DNA from: Spirochaetaceae bacterium
GTDB taxonomy: Bacteria; Spirochaetota; Spirochaetia; Treponematales; Breznakiellaceae
Reading direction: 5' to 3'
NCBI GenBank assembly: GCA_031265635.1
Contig: JAISCK010000217.1
Location: forward strand, 1-14,256
DNA length: 14,256 bases
The notes beneath the pieces are model-generated. The model saw only the letters and a list, made by a program, of their open reading frames with translations. It was not told the origin of the DNA and ran no database searches. Both the position numbers and the translations under genes were made by a program. Of the stretch, positions 1 to 6,995 are shown in pieces; the first letter of the stretch is position 1; each line of letters opens with the position of its first letter.

Positions 1-97
1 CGCGTATGCCGTAAATGGTAACGCTTGACTGGGCGGAAAGGGAAACAAGCCCTCCCAGAACGGCTGTAAGAAGCAGAGAAAAATGTTTCTTGTTCAT
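1..97 (-). CDS. Exported protein, N-terminal fragment (truncated by window edge)
   Basis: Reading leftward from an ATG at 97, 32 codons are visible before the window ends. They open with MNKKHFSLLLTAVLGG, a textbook signal peptide: two lysines, a hydrophobic core, then a small-residue stretch LVSLSAQ with cleavage probably near Ala22. The mature part begins SSVTIYGIR. The product is therefore exported to the periplasm or outer membrane, but too little is visible to name a family. It lies 61 bp behind the TetR gene on the same strand, a common arrangement for a regulator and its efflux or envelope target; TolC-like is a guess I cannot support. There is no Shine-Dalgarno before the ATG, and a good promoter ends 6 nt upstream, so the mRNA may be leaderless. 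Confidence 0.75.
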   Translation of the reverse strand, partial: MNKKHFSLLLTAVLGGLVSLSAQSSVTIYGIR

Positions 98-103
98 GAT
101 TAT

Positions 104-132
104 TTTATACGGCTTTTCGATTTATAAATCAA
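104..132 (-). promoter_or_regulatory. Promoter for the exported-protein gene
   Basis: On the minus strand TTGATT (132-127) and TATAAA (109-104) are separated by exactly 17 nt. They match the sigma-70 consensus at 4/6 and 5/6 positions. The -10 box ends 6 nt before the ATG at 97, so transcription would start at or next to the start codon. It is the only promoter-like sequence seen between the TetR stop and this gene. Confidence 0.5.
119..130. promoter_or_regulatory. 12-bp perfect palindrome, candidate TetR operator
   Basis: GATTTATAAATC is a perfect palindrome overlapping the -35 box and spacer of the promoter at 104-132, where a bound repressor would block RNA polymerase. The adjacent upstream gene encodes a TetR/AcrR protein, and that family often regulates a neighbour. 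The link is inference. The palindrome is AT-rich and could arise by chance. Confidence 0.35.
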
Positions 133-158
133 GGACTCGTCACGGAAAGCGTCCCGCG

Positions 159-866
159 TCATCCCATCTGGCTTGCCCGGAGCAGATCGTGGTAGAACCT
201 GAGGCTTTCCGTTCTGCCTATAAGCGCGGCAATGTCGGCCTCGGTTTTGCCGAGAAGGCGGGAAAGGGCGTACACATGCGCGTCAAGCATCCCGCTTATT
301 TTTTTCTCGGCGCTTTTTATATTTTCGTCAAGAAAGATGCTGTTGAGTTCTTCCCGTACTCCCTGGTCAAGCTGGTGCATAAAAAGGGCGATGTAGTCCG
401 GGGAAACCGAAAAAGAACATTCGCCCTTCTCCCTTGCCTCGCCGAGCAGGGGGGAGAGAACTTTCAGGCTGAACTTCTTGTCGTATTTCCGCAGCCGTTC
501 CTTGAGTATAACGCTGCCCTCGTCATTGCGGAACCTTAAGTATTCGGAGACAAAGGTAATGTGGCTTATGCCCATGCCCCTGGACAGGGCGATGATTTTT
601 TGCATGCGCTCAAGGCAGGAAAGAGACGAGTCCGCGGCATAGGGCCCGGCCGCCTCAAGAAGGACGCTGTAATGAAGGGCGCACATTTTTTCAAAAAGTT
701 CTTCCTTTGATATAAAATGGTGGTACAGGGCGCCCTTGGTAACGCCGGCGTGTTCGGCAATCTGCCGCATGGAGGTTTTTTCATAACCCCATTCCAGAAA
801 AAGCTCCTCGGCGGACCTCATGATGTCCGTCAGGGTCTGGGCTTTTTGCCTGTCACGCCGGTTCAT
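159..866 (-). CDS. TetR/AcrR family transcriptional regulator
   Basis: A 235-residue one-component regulator. The N-terminal helix-turn-helix is clear: RSAEELFLEWGYEKTSMRQIA leads into HAGVTKGALYHHFISKEELF, about residues 17-58, with the recognition helix around VTKGALYHHF. The remaining ~175 residues form the variable ligand-binding and dimer domain, so the inducer cannot be read from sequence. Length is within the upper family range. The start is ATG at 866, or the GTG directly before it at 869. Either is only a few bases from the ppdK stop (873-871), so translation is probably coupled to ppdK. Cotranscription behind a metabolic gene is unusual for this family. The likely target is the exported-protein gene downstream, whose promoter carries a palindrome. 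Confidence 0.93.
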   Translation of the reverse strand: MNRRDRQKAQTLTDIMRSAEELFLEWGYEKTSMRQIAEHAGVTKGALYHHFISKEELFEKMCALHYSVLLEAAGPYAADSSLSCLERMQKIIALSRGMGISHITFVSEYLRFRNDEGSVILKERLRKYDKKFSLKVLSPLLGEAREKGECSFSVSPDYIALFMHQLDQGVREELNSIFLDENIKSAEKKISGMLDAHVYALSRLLGKTEADIAALIGRTESLRFYHDLLRASQMG

Positions 867-870
867 CACC

Positions 871-3531
<2,661 letters not shown>

Positions 3532-3537
3532 TAAAAT

Positions 3538-3542
3538 CCTCC
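3538..3542 (-). promoter_or_regulatory. Ribosome binding site of ppdK (decides start)
   Basis: On the minus strand GGAGG is followed by ATTTTA and then the ATG at 3531. The spacing is good and no comparable site precedes the longer alternative start at 3561. Confidence 0.85.
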
Positions 3543-3564
3543 ATTTGAATTCCAGTGGCATTCC

Positions 3565-3593
3565 AGTATAGCGACTCGCGGGAAAAAAGGGAA
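3565..3593 (-). promoter_or_regulatory. Possible ppdK promoter
   Basis: On the minus strand TATACT (3570-3565) matches the -10 consensus at 5/6 positions and would give a leader of about 30 nt before ppdK. The -35 region 17 nt upstream (TTCCCT) is poor, so this is a weak prediction or an activator-dependent promoter. Confidence 0.3.
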
Positions 3594-3605
3594 GGATCTG
3601 TTCCC

Positions 3606-3634
3606 TTAACGTTCCCTCTGTTTTTCTGTACTAT
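3606..3634 (+). promoter_or_regulatory. Possible EamA promoter directly before the start codon
   Basis: TTAACG (3606-3611) and TACTAT (3629-3634) are 17 nt apart, each matching the consensus at 4/6. A start about 7 nt after the -10 would fall on the ATG at 3640. An overlapping TATAAA at 3632-3637 is a better -10 by sequence but lies too close to the start codon. No Shine-Dalgarno is present, consistent with a leaderless mRNA. Confidence 0.3.
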
Positions 3635-3639
3635 AAATT

Positions 3640-4494
3640 ATGGCGTCAAAGCATGGGCAGCTCGCGGTTTTTGTGTGCGCGGTTCTCTGGAGTACATCGG
3701 GTCTTTTCATCAAACTGCTGGACTGGCATCCCATTCTTATCGCCGGATCACGCAGCCTTGTGGCGGGTTTTTTCATGCTGGTCCTCGCGCGGAGGCGGAG
3801 GGCCGGACCAGGCAAAAAGCCGGACCCCTTTGTGCTCTGGGCAGGGGGCTTTTCCTACGCCGCCACCATGGTATTATTTGTCATTGCCAATAAACTTACT
3901 TCCAGCGCCAACGCCATACTGCTTCAGTACAGCGCCCCGGTGTGGGCGGCGCTTTTCGGCTGGGCTCTGGCAGGGGAAAAGCCCCGGACGGAACACTGGC
4001 TCGCCCTGGTCATAGTCATGGCCGGGCTTGTCCTCTTTTTTAAGGACGGCCTTTCCGCCGGCGCTTTTTTGGGGGACCTGCTTGCGGTACTCTCGGGCAT
4101 CCTGTTCGGCCTCAATTCCGTTTTCATGCGCATGAACAAAGACGGGGAGCCTGCCGACATCATGATGCTTTCCCACTTTCTTACCGCGGCCTTTGCCCTC
4201 CCCTTCTGCTTCATCTACAGGCCGGTACTGACGCTTCCCTCTGTGGCGGCGGTTTTTTTTATGGGAATTTTCCAGATAGGCCTTTCATCGGTGCTTTTTG
4301 GATACGGGGTCAAATACGTCAGCGCGGTCCAGGCCATGCTCACCGCCATGGTAGAACCGGTGCTTAACCCGGTTTGGGTGCTTCTCGTTACCGGCGAAAA
4401 ACCTTCCCTTTCGGCCCTTGCCGGAGGCTGCCTCATTATCGGGGCTGTTGCAGTTTCAAGCGTTGTCAGCGCGAGGCGGGAGGCGCTTCGCTGA
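3640..4494 (+). CDS. EamA/DMT-family transporter
   Basis: A 284-residue inner-membrane protein of the drug/metabolite transporter superfamily, built from two EamA repeats of five helices each. The repeat boundary motif is visible twice: NAILLQYSAPVWAALFGWAL followed by AGEKP (about 91-115), and QAMLTAMVEPVLNPVWVLLV followed by TGEKP (about 231-255). The first helix is GQLAVFVCAVLWSTSGLFIK. Length and an expected ten membrane segments are normal. Substrates in this family range from amino acids and nucleosides to toxic compounds and cannot be inferred here. The ATG at 3640 is the only start that keeps helix 1, because an in-frame TAA lies 6 nt upstream; it has no Shine-Dalgarno. The gene is divergent from ppdK and tandem with the iron operon 264 bp away, but apparently not functionally linked to it. 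Confidence 0.93.
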   Translation: MASKHGQLAVFVCAVLWSTSGLFIKLLDWHPILIAGSRSLVAGFFMLVLARRRRAGPGKKPDPFVLWAGGFSYAATMVLFVIANKLTSSANAILLQYSAPVWAALFGWALAGEKPRTEHWLALVIVMAGLVLFFKDGLSAGAFLGDLLAVLSGILFGLNSVFMRMNKDGEPADIMMLSHFLTAAFALPFCFIYRPVLTLPSVAAVFFMGIFQIGLSSVLFGYGVKYVSAVQAMLTAMVEPVLNPVWVLLVTGEKPSLSALAGGCLIIGAVAVSSVVSARREALR

Positions 4495-4551
4495 AAGAGG
4501 GCGGGACCGCCATACCGCAAAAATAATCGAAAAAAATTTGAAAACCTCGCG

Positions 4552-4564
4552 GTCAAGTCTTGAC
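4552..4564. promoter_or_regulatory. 13-bp palindrome over the -35 box
   Basis: GTCAAGTCTTGAC is a perfect 6+1+6 inverted repeat whose right arm contains most of the TTGACA box at 4560-4565. It could be an operator for a second regulator, or a by-product of the -35 sequence. Confidence 0.3.
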
Positions 4565-4588
4565 ATAAGTGTTAGCACATGGTAACTT
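4560..4588 (+). promoter_or_regulatory. Promoter of the FTR1 iron operon
   Basis: A perfect -35 TTGACA (4560-4565) is followed after 17 nt by TAACTT (4583-4588), a weak -10 matching at 3/6. A better -10, TACAAT (4588-4593), has the wrong spacing (22 nt). A-rich DNA upstream could act as an UP element. Transcription from here would give a leader of about 160 nt containing all the hairpins. Confidence 0.5.
4571..4586. promoter_or_regulatory. Dyad copy 1, candidate metalloregulator operator
   Basis: GTTAG-CACATG-GTAAC is an imperfect (4/5) inverted repeat with a 6-nt centre. It occupies the promoter spacer and the start of the -10, the expected place for a repressor. It shares its architecture with copy 2, which starts 27 bp later. 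Confidence 0.45.
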
Positions 4589-4597
4589 ACAATTATT

Positions 4598-4613
4598 GTT
4601 AGTTTCCTCTAAC
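4598..4613. promoter_or_regulatory. Dyad copy 2, candidate metalloregulator operator
   Basis: GTTAG-TTTCCT-CTAAC is a perfect 5-bp inverted repeat with a 6-nt centre. From memory, DtxR/IdeR boxes read TTAGGTTAGSCTAACCTWA, so the TTAG and CTAA half-sites resemble this family, to which spirochaete TroR belongs. It would lie just past the transcription start. Fur boxes (GATAAT-type) do not fit. Confidence 0.5.
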
Positions 4614-4619
4614 TAGGGT

Positions 4620-4655
4620 GAAGCTGTTTCCGGGGTAAAACCCGGAAACAGCTTC
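4620..4655 (+). repeat. 15-bp perfect inverted repeat (leader hairpin)
   Basis: GAAGCTGTTTCCGGG (4620-4634) and its exact complement (4641-4655) flank a 6-nt loop, GTAAAA. The RNA hairpin would be very stable. No T-run follows, so it is not a standard intrinsic terminator. It could be an mRNA-stabilising element, a roadblock or attenuation element, or a protein-binding site. Confidence 0.8.
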
Positions 4656-4662
4656 CGTGATG

Positions 4663-4697
4663 GATTCGGCGGCTCACGCCGCCTATAGAGGAGTTAT
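4663..4697 (+). repeat. 35-bp direct repeat, copy 1 (hairpin + SD, no start codon)
   Basis: GATTC, then GGCGGC-TCAC-GCCGCC (6-bp stem, 4-nt loop), then TATAGAGGAGTTAT. It matches copy 2 at 33 of 35 positions; the only changes are C/T before the stem and A/G in the loop, so the hairpin is kept. It carries a strong GAGGAG Shine-Dalgarno but is followed by CAG, not a start codon, so it is a decoy or duplicated ribosome site. Confidence 0.85.
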
Positions 4698-4718
4698 CAG
4701 TAACGCTTCGCGTTACTG
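4698..4718 (+). repeat. 9-bp inverted repeat between the direct repeats
   Basis: CAGTAACGC (4698-4706), loop TTC, GCGTTACTG (4710-4718): a perfect 9-bp stem filling most of the gap between the two direct-repeat copies. It is possibly the core of a small interspersed repeat unit. Confidence 0.75.
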
Positions 4719-4725
4719 TTCGATA

Positions 4726-4760
4726 GATTTGGCGGCTCGCGCCGCCTATAGAGGAGTTAT
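4726..4760 (+). repeat. 35-bp direct repeat, copy 2 (hairpin + functional SD of FTR1)
   Basis: This is the second copy, 63 bp after the first: GATTT, GGCGGC-TCGC-GCCGCC, TATAGAGGAGTTAT. Its last two bases are the AT of the FTR1 ATG, and its GAGGAG (4751-4756) is the ribosome site of FTR1. The stem ends 4 nt before the SD, so folding could limit ribosome access. Confidence 0.85.
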
Positions 4761-6276
4761 GGTGTCCAGAAAGTTATTTGCTTTTTTGCCCCTGCTCGCG
4801 CTTGCGGTGTCAGCCGGGGTTTTTGGGGAGCCCTGGTCCTCCGTGGAGGAGGAAATGCGCAGGGCCCTGAGCGAAGCATGGTACAGCTATGTGGCGGGCA
4901 ATAATGAAGAAGCCGTAACGCGGATGGACGCTGTTTTTTCCGGCATATACCAGGAAACAGGCTTTGAAAGCGCTGTCAGGGCCCGTATTTCGGAAGAGCG
5001 GGCGGAAAATATCGGGGAATGGTTCGCCTATATAAAAGATTCCATGAAAAGCAACAGTTCCCAGCAGGATATGCGCAAAAATTTCAGCGAGTTGAACCGC
5101 GTCCTCAGGGTTACGGCCAACAGCCTTGACGGCAGGGAAGAGCCCGCCGCCCCGGCGAGGAACTGGACCAGAACAGCCGCCGAGATGTCAGCCATTCTGG
5201 ACGAGGCATACGGCCTGTTCCTTGCCGGAGACGCCGGAGGGGCCAAGGACAAGGTTGACGTCGCCTATTACCAGTACTACGAAAAACTCGGCTTTGAAAA
5301 AGTAGTCATGACGAGGATTTCGGGCGAGCGGGCAAGCAGGGTTGAATACCAGTTCAGCACGGCGAAAAAGGCCATTACCAGGGGCGCTGATAACGAAACC
5401 AGGGAGAGCCTCAACATACTTTCAGGCTATCTCAAGGAGGACGCCGCCCAGCTTGACAGCAGGACCGATAACGCCTGGGGCGTGTTTCTGGGTTCCCTTC
5501 TTATTATTCTGCGGGAAGGTTTTGAGGCCATCATCATTGTGGGCGCCATTATCGCCTACCTTATCAAAAGTGGCAGCAAAAAAAATGTCCGGGCGGTGTA
5601 CTGGGGTTCTGTCATAGCCCTGGGTTTCAGCGTGGTAATGGCCTGGGTGTTCAATATGCTTACCAGTAATGCCGGCGGGCAGAACCAGGAAATCATCGAA
5701 GGCTTTACCATGCTCCTCGCCGTGGTGGTGCTGTTCTATGTCAGCAACTGGATGGTATCCAAGGCTGAATCCGAGGCGTGGTCAGGCTACATCGAAGGCA
5801 AGGTAAAAAGTTCCATAGCCAGGGGCAGCGTTTTTTCCCTGGCCTTCGCCGCCTTCCTTGCCGTTTTCAGGGAAGGGGCCGAGACCATACTTTTTTACCA
5901 GGCTCTCCTGGCGGGCAATAAAACCTACATCAGCATGATATGGCTCGGTCTCGGTATAGGTTCTGTGCTGCTTGTCATTATCTATCTGCTGATCAGGTTC
6001 CTGAGTATCAGAATACCCCTTAAACCGTTTTTCCTCGGCACAAGTATACTGCTCTTTATCATGTCCATATCTTTTACCGGGTCGGGCATCAAGGAATTGC
6101 AGGAAGGCAGCGTTGTTTCCGTAACCCTGCTGCCGGTAAATTTTACCGTTGATATTTTGGGAATCTATCCTACCCTTGAAACCCTGATTCCCCAAATTCT
6201 CCTCCTGATTCTTACCGTAGTTACCTTTGTTATACAAATCAGGCGGCAGAAAAAAGCCCCGCGCAAGGCCGCATGA
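4759..6276 (+). CDS. FTR1-family iron permease with duplicated extracytoplasmic domain
   Basis: A 505-residue inner-membrane iron permease. A signal peptide (RKLFAFLPLLALAVSAGVFG, about residues 4-23) precedes a periplasmic region of ~215 residues and then about seven membrane helices. Both FTR1 REXXE iron motifs are present: REGFE at 252-256 and REGAE at 371-375. The periplasmic part contains two related ~61-residue units (about 36-96 and 146-206, roughly one third identical, sharing GFE and RIS-ER patterns), each rich in acidic residues. Two starts are possible: ATG 4759 lies only 2 nt after GAGGAG, whereas GTG 4762 has the ideal 5-nt spacing; they differ by one residue. It is the first gene of the operon, and P19 lies 56 nt downstream. 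Confidence 0.95.
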   Translation: MVSRKLFAFLPLLALAVSAGVFGEPWSSVEEEMRRALSEAWYSYVAGNNEEAVTRMDAVFSGIYQETGFESAVRARISEERAENIGEWFAYIKDSMKSNSSQQDMRKNFSELNRVLRVTANSLDGREEPAAPARNWTRTAAEMSAILDEAYGLFLAGDAGGAKDKVDVAYYQYYEKLGFEKVVMTRISGERASRVEYQFSTAKKAITRGADNETRESLNILSGYLKEDAAQLDSRTDNAWGVFLGSLLIILREGFEAIIIVGAIIAYLIKSGSKKNVRAVYWGSVIALGFSVVMAWVFNMLTSNAGGQNQEIIEGFTMLLAVVVLFYVSNWMVSKAESEAWSGYIEGKVKSSIARGSVFSLAFAAFLAVFREGAETILFYQALLAGNKTYISMIWLGLGIGSVLLVIIYLLIRFLSIRIPLKPFFLGTSILLFIMSISFTGSGIKELQEGSVVSVTLLPVNFTVDILGIYPTLETLIPQILLLILTVVTFVIQIRRQKKAPRKAA

Positions 6277-6290
6277 TGAACGCGAAAACC

Positions 6291-6310
6291 CCGGAACCCT
6301 GGTGTTCCGG
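6291..6310 (+). repeat. 7-bp hairpin between FTR1 and P19 genes
   Basis: CCGGAAC, loop CCTGGT, GTTCCGG: a perfect inverted repeat in the 56-nt gap, followed by A-rich sequence and the P19 ribosome site. With no T-run it is not a terminator. It may set relative expression or stability of the two cistrons. Confidence 0.55.
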
Positions 6311-6320
6311 AAAAAAATAT

Positions 6321-6326
6321 AAGGAG
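6321..6326 (+). promoter_or_regulatory. Ribosome binding site of the P19 lipoprotein gene (decides start)
   Basis: AAGGAG lies 6 nt before the ATG at 6333. This favours 6333 over an in-frame ATG at 6273 that overlaps the FTR1 stop and would bury the signal peptide 20 residues in. Confidence 0.85.
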
Positions 6327-6332
6327 TACCAG

Positions 6333-6917
6333 ATGATGATCAGGTATCGTTCAATGTTTCTTTTAATGCTCTGCGCCGTTATGGCGTTTGCCGCTTGTAA
6401 CCAGCAGGGACAAAGCGCGCCTCCGGCAAGTTCGGTTGCCGCCGAAGACGAGGCGGGCTTTGAGGAATTCCCCCTGGGGGATGATTTTGAACTCGGGCCC
6501 CTCAATGTGGCCGGCGTGTATTTCCAGCCGGTGGACATGCTTCCTTCGGGCCAGGGGCTTGCCGCCGCGGACTCGGATGTGCATCTTGAGGCGGATATCT
6601 CGGCCCTGGAAAACGAACTGGGTTACGGGGTCGGCGACTTTGTCCCCAACCTGACGGTTGACTACGAGATTTCCCAGGCCAACGGCTGGCGGTCCGAAGG
6701 AACCTTCATGCCCATGAACGCCAGCGACGGTCCCCACTATGGCGCCAATCTCAAGCTGAACGGCATAGGCCAGTACAAGATACGTTTCATTATCCAGAAC
6801 CCCGAAGCCCAGGGCTATGTGCTGCACGTAGACCAGGAGACCGGCGTCAACGGCAGGTTCTGGGGCCAGCCCCTGGTGGCCGAATGGGATTTCACCTACC
6901 CCGGCCCGTCCTGGTAA
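6333..6917 (+). CDS. P19/Tp34-family periplasmic iron-binding lipoprotein
   Basis: A 194-residue lipoprotein of the P19/Tp34 high-affinity iron-binding family, which delivers periplasmic iron to FTR1 permeases. The lipoprotein signal (FLLMLCAVMAFAAC) puts the lipidated Cys at residue 22; Phe at -3 is atypical but tolerated in spirochaetes. The family's metal ligands, as I recall them from Campylobacter P19 (His42, Glu44, Met88, Asp92, His95, His132), appear matched: His84 and Glu86 in DVHLEAD; Met128, Asp132 and His135 in MNASDGPH with identical internal spacing; and His165 in YVLHVDQETG. The fold is an immunoglobulin-like beta sandwich. Campylobacter P19 is soluble, whereas Tp34 and this protein are lipid-anchored. 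The gene sits between FTR1 and DUF2318, as in the Campylobacter cluster. Confidence 0.93.
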   Translation: MMIRYRSMFLLMLCAVMAFAACNQQGQSAPPASSVAAEDEAGFEEFPLGDDFELGPLNVAGVYFQPVDMLPSGQGLAAADSDVHLEADISALENELGYGVGDFVPNLTVDYEISQANGWRSEGTFMPMNASDGPHYGANLKLNGIGQYKIRFIIQNPEAQGYVLHVDQETGVNGRFWGQPLVAEWDFTYPGPSW

Positions 6918-6935
6918 AAAAGGAAAGTTCTCCAT

Positions 6936-6986
6936 CCGTTCCGCGCGGACGCCGCCTTTTTCAGGCGGTGTCTCCGGCGCGGACGG
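6936..6986 (+). repeat. Compound hairpin between P19 and DUF2318 genes
   Basis: The inner stem pairs ACGCCGCCT with AGGCGGTGT (9 bp, one G-U) around loop TTTTC. The outer arms CCGTTCCGCGCGG (6936-6948) and CCGGCGCGGACGG (6974-6986) are nearly complementary, with small bulges. It fills most of the 78-nt gap. No T-run follows, so it is probably an mRNA stability or expression-balance element rather than a full terminator. Confidence 0.6.
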
Positions 6987-6995
6987 GGACCGGTT

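Larger units (their letters stand above)
4495..4758 (+). promoter_or_regulatory. Control region and structured leader of the iron operon
   Basis: This 264-bp stretch holds no convincing gene. In order it contains A-tracts (about 4518-4545, UP-element-like), a palindrome overlapping the -35 box, a promoter, two repeated dyads, a 15-bp hairpin, and two copies of a 35-bp repeat flanking another hairpin. An open frame continues from 4657 into FTR1. It would add 34 residues before the signal peptide, so I regard it as untranslated leader. Confidence 0.7.

Noticed and set aside
15..539. Open frame of 174 codons on the plus strand
   Set aside because: It is antisense to the TetR gene and the exported-protein start, resembles no protein family I recognise, and is typical of shadow frames in GC-rich DNA.
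4494..4512. Weak GGCG-N4-CGCC hairpin after the EamA stop as a terminator
   Set aside because: The stem is only 4 bp and the following tract is A-rich rather than T-rich.
4571..4613. Fur box at the iron promoter
   Set aside because: There are no GATAAT-type repeats; the dyads are GTTAG/CTAAC, closer to DtxR-family sites.
4620..4655. Intrinsic terminator of the EamA gene
   Set aside because: There is no T-run after the stem on either strand, and it lies downstream of the predicted iron promoter.
4657..4758. 34-codon N-terminal extension of FTR1 in frame through both direct repeats
   Set aside because: It would place a repeat-encoded peptide before a clear signal peptide, has no Shine-Dalgarno of its own, and the SD in the second repeat marks the start at 4759/4762.
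4659..4760. CRISPR array
   Set aside because: There are only two repeat copies, the spacer is itself a hairpin, the repeats contain an SD, and no cas genes are nearby.
6273..6332. Upstream ATG start for P19 overlapping the FTR1 stop
   Set aside because: It would add 20 residues before the lipoprotein signal; the SD at 6321-6326 supports 6333.
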